The position numbers were made by a program, and so were the translations under genes. Shown here piece after piece: positions 35,345 to 45,786 of a stretch of DNA of 64,000 bases (position 1 is its first letter; every line of letters begins with the position of its first letter). Under the pieces are notes generated by a model. That model ran no database searches and was not told where the DNA came from. It was given only the letters and a program-made list of their open reading frames with translations. The stretch spans positions 558,001 to 622,000 of the forward strand of contig JAGTJL010000022.1 in the NCBI GenBank assembly GCA_020746875.1. Reading direction: 5' to 3'. The stretch comes from Rhexocercosporidium sp. MPI-PUGE-AT-0058. Lineage: Eukaryota > Ascomycota > Leotiomycetes > Helotiales.

Positions 35345-36361
35345 CTATTCTACATGATGATCTGAGTCATTATTTTCCAGTATCCATTCATCGAAGATTT
35401 TCCCAACTCCTTGCCAATCCCCATCTTTCGTTCCTGCTTTCTTGCGCGGAACGAACTCCACAATAGACCCACCACCGAAGTCTACAACCCAGGCGTTGAA
35501 GCTAGTATCGATGACAATGTTACCCGGATGAACGTCACCCCACACAAGATTATGAGAATGTAACTGCTCAACGGTAGCTGTAACTTGCTGCTTCCATCTT
35601 GCATGATATTGGGAGGCCAACGCGCTGTTCTTGTGGGTATACAAGGAGTCACCGGTTGAGGGTATAAGGTCGAATAGAAGGCCGATTGTCATCTTAGCGT
35701 CGTCAGATACCACGATACTATGTAGATTGGCTACTTTGATAGTGTCCCGCAATCCGGCTTCGCGAATACGCAAATGCATGTCAACTTCTCTGAGTAGTTG
35801 CTTCTTATCATCCGCGGGCTTGAAGAACCTGGAAGTGCCGTCGCTAGTAATAGCTTTCTGAGGTATCTCGGACATATAATCGTCCCATTTGGTATCTGAA
35901 ATGATTCGAAGATCCGATGCCTTCGAACGAGGGACTTCGGCGAAAGGTGGAAGCTCTCTGGATGGTATCATCAGATGGAATGCGTTCATAGTCCCACGAT
36001 CTCGGGTAGCCTTGGGATAGAGTGAGGATCCCGAAACCAAGAGCTTCAAGTGATGCGTCGGTGGGTCGTAGAAGTCTTTGAAGGTGATTTCTTTAGGGAC
36101 GTTCAATGTACTCTCTCGGAAGTAAGAAAGACATGGGTCGACAATCCATTCACACAACAAATCATGATATTCCTCATCGTCGTCATCTATGGCTTTGGCC
36201 ACCATCTCGGAGTATTCTGTCCCGAAGCAGCTTTCCCGGATGTCTTTGTGTGAAACAGTAATGTGAAATCGCGTGGCTCGACACATGACGGTGACCCAGG
36301 AGCGACCGAGCTCGATGTGACTGTCCATGACGGTATGGCTCATATTTTTGAATGAGTCCAT
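35345..36361 (-). CDS. Protein-kinase-like protein
   Basis: Single exon, 338 aa. The C-terminal half holds a kinase-like fold: a possible ATP-binding Lys region (FFKPADDKKQLLREVDMHLR, about residues 181-200), the catalytic-loop equivalent WGDVHPGN (about 272-279) with Asp and Asn in place, and a magnesium-binding DFGGG (about 290) for DFG. This arrangement (GDVHPGN / DFG) occurs in many fungus-specific kinase-like proteins related to Ser/Thr and choline-kinase-type enzymes. The N-terminal 150 residues match nothing I know. The start at 36361 is chosen as the first in-frame ATG; a second Met is seven codons in. It lies 190 bp from a solo LTR but has no RIP-type stops. Substrate unknown. Confidence 0.75.
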   Translation of the reverse strand: MDSFKNMSHTVMDSHIELGRSWVTVMCRATRFHITVSHKDIRESCFGTEYSEMVAKAIDDDDEEYHDLLCEWIVDPCLSYFRESTLNVPKEITFKDFYDPPTHHLKLLVSGSSLYPKATRDRGTMNAFHLMIPSRELPPFAEVPRSKASDLRIISDTKWDDYMSEIPQKAITSDGTSRFFKPADDKKQLLREVDMHLRIREAGLRDTIKVANLHSIVVSDDAKMTIGLLFDLIPSTGDSLYTHKNSALASQYHARWKQQVTATVEQLHSHNLVWGDVHPGNIVIDTSFNAWVVDFGGGSIVEFVPRKKAGTKDGDWQGVGKIFDEWILENNDSDHHVE

Positions 36362-36596
36362 TCTAGCAGATGAGCTCCCCTGCCAGGTTGAAACAGGCAG
36401 GACCGAGTGGGGAAAGTAGGTCAGTTGGTGTATGATGCTTTCAGTGTCAGATGCCGAAGGGTTTTAGACCTATATGCTGCAATAATAGTCAATATAGAAC
36501 TTCACTAAAACACATGATGCTTCAAACAACTTACTGTGAAGGATTTCTTGCGCGGTATAGGTGGTGTTTCCTCGGAGCGATGCCGTTTGGTGGTGA

Positions 36597-36619
36597 GGGG
36601 GGGGGGGGGGGGGGGGGGG
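36597..36619. repeat. Poly(G) tract, 23 bases
   Basis: Uninterrupted run of 23 G followed by A and GGG, in the spacer between the divergent kinase-like gene and the RdRP relic. A mirror case is the poly(C) run at 59247. Confidence 0.95.
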
Positions 36620-36774
36620 AGGGAAAAATGTTGATGATGCCTGACGTCTCAGGTTTGGCTTGAGTGCAAATGGAATATCGGTACCGCGATCCTCAGATTG
36701 ACGTAATCTGAGAAGGCTACTATTGTGCGAAGTGTTTATTTGTATCTGGCTGGTGAGAGTGCAGTGAGAGTGCA

Positions 36775-39063
36775 GTGCACGACCAAAAAAGACCTCGACT
36801 TCCAGAGCGCGCGCATACAGCGGCAGTTTCTGCAACCAATCGCTTCGCGGACTACCAAGCAATGCAACCTATTAAACCCGAACATTGCGATGTTCCTGAG
36901 ATACTCGAGACCGAGCGTGGGCCACAAATCATCTACCAAAGGCTCGTTAACACGGGGAGGCACTGGCAGCCCCTTTTCGTGAAGCTGAAAGAGAAGAAAA
37001 ATCAAGGAACGATTGTAAAGGACCTCGAAGAATTGGAATCTTCGTTTCGGCTCTACTTCTTCTCCACTGATGGCATTGGATTTATCCGCGAAGAGCTCAT
37101 GAGCCCCTGGCCCTCTGTTGGCCATCCGGTTATGGTATTGTGGCAGTTGCTAGATCAAGTCAGACCAACAAAAGAGAATGAGAACCAGAGCTACTTGAAG
37201 CTGATTGTCAGGATTTCACTAGGTTTGTGCATTGTTCACATTTATCAACTTCAACCTGCTAGTCAGTACTCGCCACAGTTTTATCTAGAAATATCGCCAC
37301 AGTCATAGTGCATCTGGACCAAGTTCGCTACCATGATCTCGATATAGCTTCCGATGATGGCAAGGAACCTATGAACGATGGTGCGGGTCGAATATCGCCT
37401 ACACTTGCTTGGAAAATCATACAGTGTCTTGATCTGAAAGCCAGAGTCTCACCTGCAGCCTTCCAAGCAAGGTTTGGCGGCGCGAAGGGCATGTGGGTTA
37501 TAAATTATAACGAGAAGTCAGGCCTTGACTGGCTTGATGTTTATCCATCGCAGCAGAAATGGGCCCGAAACGAAGGGAATTGGCTGGAAATCAACGACAC
37601 AAGTCACCGCACCTGTGAGGTTGTGGACTGCTCCAAACCATTACAACCAGCTCGGCTCAACACACAATTCTTGCCCATTCTTCAAAATCAGGCCGCAAAA
37701 AAGACACAAATGAAAAAATCCATCTCTGACCTACTTGAAAAAAATCTGGTTAAGGAATTAGATGAGATCTTGTTGTCGATGCAGACTCCGCAAACCTTCC
37801 GGCGATGGGTCTGTACCTGCAACGCCAACTCTCGCGACCATCTCAACCCGGCTCTATCTCCTATCTTGGCAGCATGCCTGTCACTCTTGAGGAAAGGTTG
37901 AATGTTATGCTAGATGCTGGGTTCGCTCCCACAGAATCGATATTCATGGGAACTATGGCCAAGGACCTCTTCAAACGCTACTGCGACAATCTAAAGAGCA
38001 AATTGAACATCAGAGTAGGGAATTCTGCTTATGCTTATATGATCCCTGATTTTTGGGGAGTCTTGGCACCTGATGAGGTTTACATAGACTTTTCTTCTTT
38101 CGGCAGCAGCGAACTTTCACCAAAGGTCGTGCTAGATGGCGTCGATATACTGGTAGCTCGAACACCTGCGCACTACGCAAGCGATATTCAAAAAGTGAAG
38201 GCTGTTAGAAAGCTCGAGCTTATCGATCTGAAGGATGTCATTATTTTTCCGACAAGAGGGGACCAGTCTCTAGCCTCGAAGTTGTCGGGAGGTGATTCTG
38301 AAGGCGATGAGGCGTGGATTTGCTAGCAACCAGATATTGTTGAAAACTTTGTCAACGTAAAAGTTCCAGCTCCTATTGATTTGGTTGCTGAAGGGTTCAT
38401 GTACAAACCACAAGGGAAAGGTGCGTACACCCTCGACACCCTTCCTGCAGATACCCTCAATTCTATAGACAATGCCCCCTTACTCTACTTGAACCAGCTA
38501 TTGAGCAACCTGGTTGACGCGCCTAAGCAAGGCTCAGTGTTACCATGGCAGACTGGAAACACTTCACGGCAACGAAAATAAGAGTCAACACGAAGGAGCG
38601 ATTGTGGAAGACGACATTCGACCGTTCAACGGACGAACAGCCCAAGTTTGCGTCTACCGTCAACGAGATACACAATGCCTTTCAAGCTATCCAACCTCGC
38701 GATCCAGGCTCTTCGCTAGCACAAGCTCTGCTGCCTAGCTTGCCACAAAGGAATCCCGGGTTATCGAATTGGTATCTTCTCAAGGCTTCCACACTTTTCG
38801 TTACAGCGGCCTCTTACTCTAAGGAGTATGTGCCGCAACGTGTGTATTGGCTGACTGGTAAACAATTACGATATTTGAAGACCGATGCTAGCCAGAGTGG
38901 AGTGCTATACCCCGTTTCAGCGAATATGTGGCCCTTCTTGAAGACGGATGGGTCTTTGATAAGGAAAATCGAGTCTGGGTCCGTGCTGGAGGATTCTATT
39001 AACCTGATGGAATTGGCGGACGAGACGGACATTAATATGGGAAGCTTCGGAAACACTTCTTAA
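36775..39063 (+). pseudogene. RNA-dependent RNA polymerase (RNAi-type) relic
   Basis: Cellular RdRP (QDE-1/SAD-1/Rrp family), which makes double-stranded RNA in quelling or meiotic silencing. Segments recognised: FFSTDGIGFIREELMSPWP; MNDGAGRISPTLAWKI; QARFGGAKGMW; TPQTFRRWV; DGVDILVARTPAHYASDIQK and IFPTRGDQSLASKLSGGD. An intron at 37223-37302 is intact and in phase. Breaks: a frameshift near 37800-37815, a TAG in place of the expected Trp at 38324-38326 (..DEAWIC stop), and a frameshift near 38535-38560. The catalytic DxDGD motif reads DSEGD; the middle Asp is Glu, which is not a RIP-type change. The N-terminal half of a normal ~1200-aa protein is missing: an in-frame stop lies just upstream of 36775. 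Reading continues to TAA at 39063. Confidence 0.88.
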
Positions 39064-39370
39064 CACTCACCTCGTGCTGCGTGGACATTTTTAGGATTTG
39101 AATATCGCGTTTGTGAAAGTTTGAATCATTGATACCACTTGGGGATATGGGCTGGCGAAACAGGTGTGCGTACTGGATGGTCTGCAATCATTTCTGTTTA
39201 GATAGTGTCATTAATGTTGGGAAGTGTTTTGAGCTATATGCCTCCGGTAATGGTGACTCTGGGAAGATCGAGTACCCTCAAAACCAGCGTATTCATCTCT
39301 ATTGGGTAGAAATATGAATCTGTAATGACCACAGACGTGTGTTTCTATTTCTCAGAGTGAGATTCCAATC
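39064..39370. other. Intergenic between convergent RdRP relic and GH115 gene
   Basis: About 300 bp of 3' flanks. A short open frame at 39129-39317 has no recognisable features and I do not call it. Confidence 0.4.
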
Positions 39371-42326
39371 TCACACCCTCATGCTCTCTGGAGGTCCCAA
39401 ATAACTCGTCCTCACACCTCCCAAATCGATCACGATCTTCTGAAAGACAACACCAGGCTCAATAGCCCACAAGTTGAGAACATGTGCTCCTGCAGTGACT
39501 GCAATCTTTGCTGTAGCGCTATAGCCTTGAAATGTCACACCTGCTGACCATGTACTTGGCAAGGTCCCTAGATCCGTGATAGGAACGTACTGAGACTTCA
39601 CTGATGCTCCATCGTCGAGTGAAACGGCGTAGGCGAGAGGACGAGCAGGGTCTGTGTTGAGTGATGGGCCACAGTAAACTGTTATCGAAGCGGTTGTGGC
39701 TGTGAAGATGAAGACATTGTATGAAAGCTTTGGAGACGAAGGTGGCGTCTGGGTACCGATCGTGACGGGGAACAAAGTCACTCCCGAAAGAGTTCGTCCA
39801 TATCCTGGTATGATACCGTAATTTGCCGATGAAGAGGATGTGGCGGCGGAGTAATGTTCTGGCTCGATGGTAATAGTCTTGTCGCTTTCCACGAATCCTG
39901 TGAATCCTGCTGGAGGGTTGCTGTTCCTCAGTGGGACGGCGATGGTTGTGTTTGTTCCACCTGCGCTCACGATAATCTTAGATGTTGAGATTCCAGTGGG
40001 TGCAGTCTTCCAATCTATAGATATCACGACTCGTTGGTCGGATGTCAAACCAGGTGGGGTCAATTGCCCCGATGAAGGCGTGGCGACAATCCACGGATCC
40101 GACGACACCGTGAATTTTGTCGTCGTGTTACTTTTGGAGTAGATGTCTATCCAACGAGTTGGACTATAGGGATCCATTCCTGGTAAAGTAAAGGTGCTAC
40201 TTCCTCCATCCACGTAGACGCCCGGTGGGCTGTTAGTGTTCTGCATGGGGTACTGCTGGGCCGGCATGCTGTTCGATGCTGGTTGCTGCCTGCAAAAAAT
40301 CAGCTTCATATCTGGAGTTTCCAAGACAGAAGGGTCAAAGTCTTACCAGTTCGTGTATCCAATGTGTGTCTGATCCATCATATGGTTCCACTTTCCCCCA
40401 AGAAGTTTGTGATACGTGGTCGCCAAGGCAGAGTCTTGAGCATATGCACTCACAGAAGCTGCGCCGTATGCTGCTGCACTAACTCGCCCTTGCTTTGCGT
40501 ACAAGTTGTTCTTTGCTGTAGAGATGTACAGCTGATACACGATGTACCCCGCTTTGCACGGATGAAGTACGAGTTCAAAGAACCCAGGCTGGGCAGCAGC
40601 CGGAAGGGCATCATAAATCTTCTGCGCATCGGCGACCATTGTTTCCCACTCTTTCAGGACGATGTCGCCTTCGTTGTAATTCACAATAGAGAAGATTGAC
40701 GCATCGAGCAATTCGTATTTCCTTCGTGCTGCGTAACGTCCGTACCGATCGATGATTGATGCGATGGCTGTAGACAATGCAGCGCCGAATTCTCGGGCTG
40801 CCCATTGACCTTCCCATGTTCTAACGCTTTCCGGGGTTTGGAATTGAGACATATCGTATGCCATGTCCATGAAATGGTTGATTGGTATTTCCTACGAAAA
40901 TTAGAGCTTCCTCTAGGGCACAGGGCTGCGGACTTACCAAAGGCTTCAGATCCCCCACATTCACAATCCAAATTTGTCGAGCTTCTCGAGCATAGGTCAT
41001 GTGTAGCTGCTCCCATGTTTTCTGGGGGGAAATAGTATTGATCCACTTGTAGTTCCTGGGATCTCCAACGTAGTCAAAGTGATAATAAACACCTGCTCCT
41101 CCAGCTCTCCCAAGCTCACTCGGGATTGGGAGTCTCTGCATATTCCCAACGTTATCATCCGACCACAACAAAGTAATGTCGTCCGGCACCCTGAGACCTT
41201 TCTGATAATACCCACCGACCTCTTTATACAAGCACCACATTTGCGGAATTTCGGAGAGATTTTGTCCTAGAACAGAAGTCAAGATCTTCTGCTGGTTTGC
41301 CACCACGTCCGCCAATCTCTCCGCATTCAAAGTCGCGGACGCCGTATCAGCGGAACCTCTCATACCCATCGTATACAGGGACTCGTAAGGCTTAGCTCTC
41401 TTGACACCATCGGTGAGGAACTGGATGATATTGTTCTTGTTTGACACCCAATCCCAAGACCCACTCATCTTCGTCTGTTGCTCTTTCGTGGCGCGCATCA
41501 AAGGCTCTGTGTGGCTCGTTCCCATCACGATTCCATACTCATCCGCTAGTCTCTGATTACTACCGTCATCAACAGCAAACATACTGTCCCACATAGTCGG
41601 CCACAGATAATTCGCTCGAAGTCTCAGCAACAACTCGAAAACTCGAACATAGAACCCAGATACGTATCCCGGACGGCCATATTTCTCATTGACCCAGTTC
41701 GTCAGAGCTGGTTGCTCGTCATTGAGGAAGATACCCCGGTATTTGACGCTGGGTGGTCCTTGGATCTTGGGTTCAGCGAGAGCGAAGATCTTGCTTTGTT
41801 GTGCCGGAGCCACGTCGGCGAACCAGTACCATGGCGAGACGCCGATCTGCTCTGAAATGTCGTAGATCCCGTATATTGTGCCTCTTTTGTCGCTACCAGC
41901 TATAACGAGAGCTGATGCAAGACCTGGCATTGGGTTTACCACGACTTGACTTTGGAATGACTCCCATTTCCCTTTTGTTCTCGAGACATCGATTTTCCCA
42001 TCTGCGATCAATGAATTGATTAATGTTGACTTTCCGATCGTGCCGGCGATGATCACAGGGCCAGACGTAGGAGATGTCTCCGTGGACTTTTGATCCTTGT
42101 TGATGACCGTCAAGTTCTTCCCAGTGATGCGGCCGAAGTCTGCTGAAAGGTCTTGACCAGCTCGGATGACGCCAGGGAAATCAGAGGTGCTCAAAAACAG
42201 GCTGGCGACTGTGCTTCCACCTGCTAACTGTAATGCTCCATCTGTGAACGATACGATTCGTTTCTGACCAAGCCCCAATCCCGGTGAAATCCAACACGTT
42301 AGCAGAAAAAGCGTGCTCGCCAACAT
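39371..42326 (-). CDS. GH115 alpha-glucuronidase, secreted
   Basis: Three exons, complement(39371..40289, 40347..40891, 40938..42326), 950 aa, introns GT..AG. A signal peptide of about 19 residues (MLASTLFLLTCWISPGLGLG) predicts secretion. GH115 enzymes remove (4-O-methyl-)glucuronic acid from xylan main and side chains. Family segments seen: WYWFADVAP, VKYRGIFLNDEQPALTNW, LRLRANYLWPTMWDSMF, GIVMGTSHTEPL, and DDITLLWSDDNVGN followed by GAGVYYHFDYVG. This is the conserved core of the family. A C-terminal beta-sandwich region (about residues 650-950, with GVYVDGGSSTFTLPGMDPYS) completes the usual length. Intact; likely part of hemicellulose degradation with the SGNH esterase 35 kb away. Confidence 0.93.
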
Positions 42327-42727
42327 CGCGTCGTCTACTCAAACATTCCCAAAGAAAACTTGAAGATACAGAGGGGCATTTGTGCACTGGAGGAAGTGAG
42401 TACAAATACATTAGAACCTAATATAAATTGCCAATTAGCGTACGAGTAACGGAGAAATTAGAGTGTCGGGCTTTGATGGCCCCGGAGTAGATTGGTTCTG
42501 CCCTTCATTAATCGATTTAGCCTAACAGAATCGCTGCGGGGAACCAAAATATAGACAAGCTCCCAAAGGAAAGTAAGCAGAATTCTTCCGCCGCATGCTT
42601 CCAGCACGTCCCTTCTCAGTAATTAAGTTAGCATATTCCTAGAGCACGATACAAGACTAGAACAATCTTGAAGGATGCAGGACGCATGTGATTTAAAATC
42701 TAGATGGATATTCCTCTGGCGTGGACG

Positions 42728-43275
42728 TCATTGTTCCTCGAAGGGAATCTCTCTAAACTTCAAAATGCAATCCCCATGGCGTTCGGAGAAGTGCAACGAC
42801 TTCTGAATCCAGCCCTGTAATTCTGACTCCGGATCACACTTCGCGACCGGAGACTCGTAGAAATATATCGCTGCAGTCCGACTAATGAGGCTCTCGTCAT
42901 GCATGAGAGGGAGATAGAAAGCCTACATTTGAAGATTCGTGACGTTCTTATGATGGCCCCTAGTGATGCCTTTCGCTACCACGTCGAGTGCCATCGAGTC
43001 TGAACTATAGGATAGCGGCGATCTCGATACAAGTTTCGAGGGAACTGATCGAACAGAACAATGAGAGTGAGTCAGCCTCTGGGCTCCTCAGTCTCGGCTA
43101 TGAGTTGATCATCTCGTGCTCGTTCGGCCAGAGGGAGGAATTGTTCCCGGATCTCGTCATCAACGGCGACTCCGCCTTGGAACTATTTTTTCATCGGCTC
43201 AGGACCATCAAACCAGTATGAGATCGTGCGATTGATATCTGGATCGATGACTGAGATTGTTGCCGAACAAGACAT
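42728..43275 (-). pseudogene. DUF924-family protein relic
   Basis: Minus strand from ATG at 43275 to TGA at 42728-42730, about 180 codons, the size of a DUF924 (PF06041) protein. Family hallmarks: an N-terminal TISYWFDGPEPMKK (family FWFG..), IREQFLPLAERARDDQL, LTLIVLFDQFPRNLYRD (the diagnostic DQFPRN), and AFYLPLMHDESLISR. It is disrupted by TAG after EPMKK (expected Trp), TGA after EPRG (expected Trp), TAG before AFYLPL (expected Gln) and one frameshift near 43010-43030. All three stops are G-to-A/C-to-T type. No transposon ends flank it. Function of the family is unknown. Confidence 0.8.
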
Positions 43276-43935
43276 GACACGGAACAAAGTGGCGAGATTG
43301 AAGACTGATTTGGAAACAGACTGGAAGCCGAGTATCTGGGCGCTTGAGAGCATCAATTGGTGACTCTGGAATAATTGAGGAGAGTTGTGCCTTTTAGTTA
43401 GTTGAACTGAAGGTATAAGCTCTGATCATGTTGATATTATTGATTCCTATCCGTGGATGGAGTGATTGATGCCTGAAGAAAGGCCGCTCTGAATGTCACG
43501 AAGTAATTATTCCATGCCTTCCTCGGTAAAGCCTCATGTTACGAGCGCATGTGACTATCAATCCACAAAATTGTGATTATGTCGGCGGAGTGACCGTACA
43601 CATCGGAATGGGAGCGGTATTGGGATTTGTGAGTTTCGAGTCCTTACCACAGCTGAATCGTCTCTAGTGTTGACTGGTCTTTGGAAGAAAGTCTAGAACA
43701 GTGGAAACGTCCCGTTTTGTTTATGAGCTTTGTGACAAGCGACACATAACCGAGTCCTGGAAAGCTTTTCATTACAAGGATGAAATCAGCTCAATGTCAA
43801 GGCTAAATCAATCTGCACCGGAGAGAATGATGAAAGTTCATTGACAATCGGGGTAATATACACACTTGATTTGCGGGGTCGATTTCGAATCACGCAATAC
43901 CAGCAGTGGCGAGCATCATGGACGGTGCTTGATTC
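43276..43935. other. Intergenic
   Basis: No open frame with convincing composition on either strand. It contains the 5' flanks of the DUF924 relic and of the dioxygenase gene. Confidence 0.4.
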
Positions 43936-43943
43936 TTATATAA
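43936..43943 (+). promoter_or_regulatory. TATA box of dioxygenase gene
   Basis: TTATATAA 83-90 bp upstream of the ATG at 44026, followed by a C/A-rich leader (ctctcaaacaatttcgatcc) typical of fungal start regions. Confidence 0.5.
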
Positions 43944-44025
43944 CGTACCTTACTAAAATGACTTGAAGCAAACTATTCTATCCCACTCTCAAACAATTTC
44001 GATCCAAGCAGAGCAAGTCATTATC

Positions 44026-45412
44026 ATGTCTTCCACTCAAACTCAGAACCAGACTCAGCCAGACATCTCTTACCATCCAGACTTCCAAAAGTATCAACTG
44101 AGAAGCGACAGGATCAAGTCTCAGAATGCATCAATATCGAAGCTACCTGGAAACTTCCCAGATCAGCTGGAAGGGAAACTCGTATGGGAGGGAAAGGATT
44201 ACTCGGATGAGAGAGAGTGGACTTTGGTGTTGACGGAAAAGCAACTTCAAGAAATTCATACTGCCCTGGGGATTTTTAAATGTGAGTTGCGGAAAGCTGA
44301 AAGAGAACAACAATTGATATTTGCAGCTCTGAATAAGTCGGTCGGCGCCGTTAACCAGCAAACGTTCCCGCTCCCCACATTATCACCAATTCTCCGAAAA
44401 CATGCCAAAGTGCTTCAATCAGGACGTGGTTTCTTTGTGATGCGTGGCCTGAAACCAGATGACTATACAATCGAAGATAATATTATTATTTATGTTGGTG
44501 TGTCTTCATACGTTGGAAGTATTCGTGGTCGCCAAGATTCCAAGCAGGTAGATGGAGCCAAGCAATCTACTATGCTGAACCACATCAAAGATCTCAGTCA
44601 AACATCCGTAGCTGGAAAGATCGGAGCACCAGCTTACACAACTGACAAGCAAGTATTCCATACAGACGCTGGTGACATTGTCAGTCTCTTTTCTCTGAAC
44701 GTTGCTGCGAAGGGTGGGGAAAGTAAGTTAGCGAGCAGCTGGAGAGTGTACAATGAACTCGCCAGGACTCGGCCCGACATTATCAAAACTCTGTCTGAAG
44801 ATTGGGTCTTTGATGGGTGAGAAGATTCACAAAGTTATAAGGCCTTCGCTGATGTTTTCGCTGATGTTCCTAGATATGGCAATCCTGACAAGCCATACAC
44901 AACCAAACCGCTGCTCTATCATACCCCTGCAACAGATACTACTCCAGAACGAGTCATCATTCAGTATGCTCGCAGAGGCTTCACTGGTTTCTTGCATCTG
45001 CCACGAACGCCAGGTATTCCACCAATCACAGAGGCTCAAGCCGAGGCTCTGGATGCATTACACTTCCTGGCCGAGAAATTCAGCTTGACCTTGGATTTCC
45101 AGAAGGGAGACGTGCAATATGTCAACAATCTCAGCATTTTCCATGCTAGAGACGGGTTCACGGACGAGCCTGGGAAAGAGTATGTATTCTCAAGGACATG
45201 TTAAGGCGATTGAAGCTACCCTTTTCGTGAAGATCTGCTGATGAGGTAGCAGGAGACATCTGTTGAGACTCTGGCTTCGAGATCCAGAACTTGCATGGGA
45301 GACGCCGGAACAGTTGAATCCAAGATGGAATGAACTCTACAAAGATGTTACAGAAGAAGAGCAAGTGTTTCCGCGCGAGCCAAGGATACGTGGGGGTGCG
45401 GGGAAAGCATAA
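44026..45412 (+). CDS. TauD/TfdA-like Fe(II)/2-oxoglutarate dioxygenase
   Basis: Four exons (44026..44281, 44327..44816, 44874..45179, 45253..45412), 403 aa. All introns are GT..AG and 45-73 bp; the first is a multiple of three, so reading through it adds 15 spurious residues. The Fe-binding triad is HTDAGD (His about 199, Asp about 201) plus the distal His in NLSIFHARDGF; RHLLRLWLRD supplies the 2-oxoglutarate-binding Arg. Other family segments: GRGFFVMRGL, IIIYVGVSSYVG, HFLAEKFSLTLDFQKGDVQY. This is the fungal clavaminate-synthase/TauD-like clade; substrate unknown. The start is favoured because residues upstream of 44026 look like leader sequence. Same orientation as the P450 374 bp downstream, which suggests a shared pathway (inference). 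Confidence 0.9.
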
Positions 45413-45786
45413 TTCGCCAAGCGATTTGATGTATTTTGCAATACCATTCTACATGCGAATATGATGTAGTCTAGATTAAATCTTCGGAATGTTTATTACG
45501 AGTTCAAAAGCTGTTTCTTGTGTCATCAGGGAGACTAGCTAAGGAGCTGCTACAGGAAGTTACAACCTGTTTCGTACTGGGCGGCAAAGTGGGGCATCGC
45601 CACCACTTTTGAACTCCGTATCCGAACCAATGTTCTTTTCCAAGAAAGACTGGTAGTTGCCAATCACCCACTTGCAACTGGCTCGGGCTGTGAGAGTATC
45701 GAGTAGATGAGAAGACTTGAGTAAAACCGAAAACTGTGAGAGTACTGTTTCTGCAAATATTTGCCAACTTGCTGAATATTTCGAGT
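45413..45786. other. Intergenic between dioxygenase and P450
   Basis: 374 bp with no gene seen; no clear TATA box. Confidence 0.4.

Noticed and set aside
36470..36862. Minus-strand 130-codon frame with poly-Pro
   Set aside because: The proline run is only the poly(G) tract read on the other strand.
37797..37870. An intron in the RdRP relic that would remove the frame change near 37810
   Set aside because: The candidate GT..AG (gtctgtacc .. ttggcag) leaves the wrong phase and an immediate stop; a frameshift fits better.
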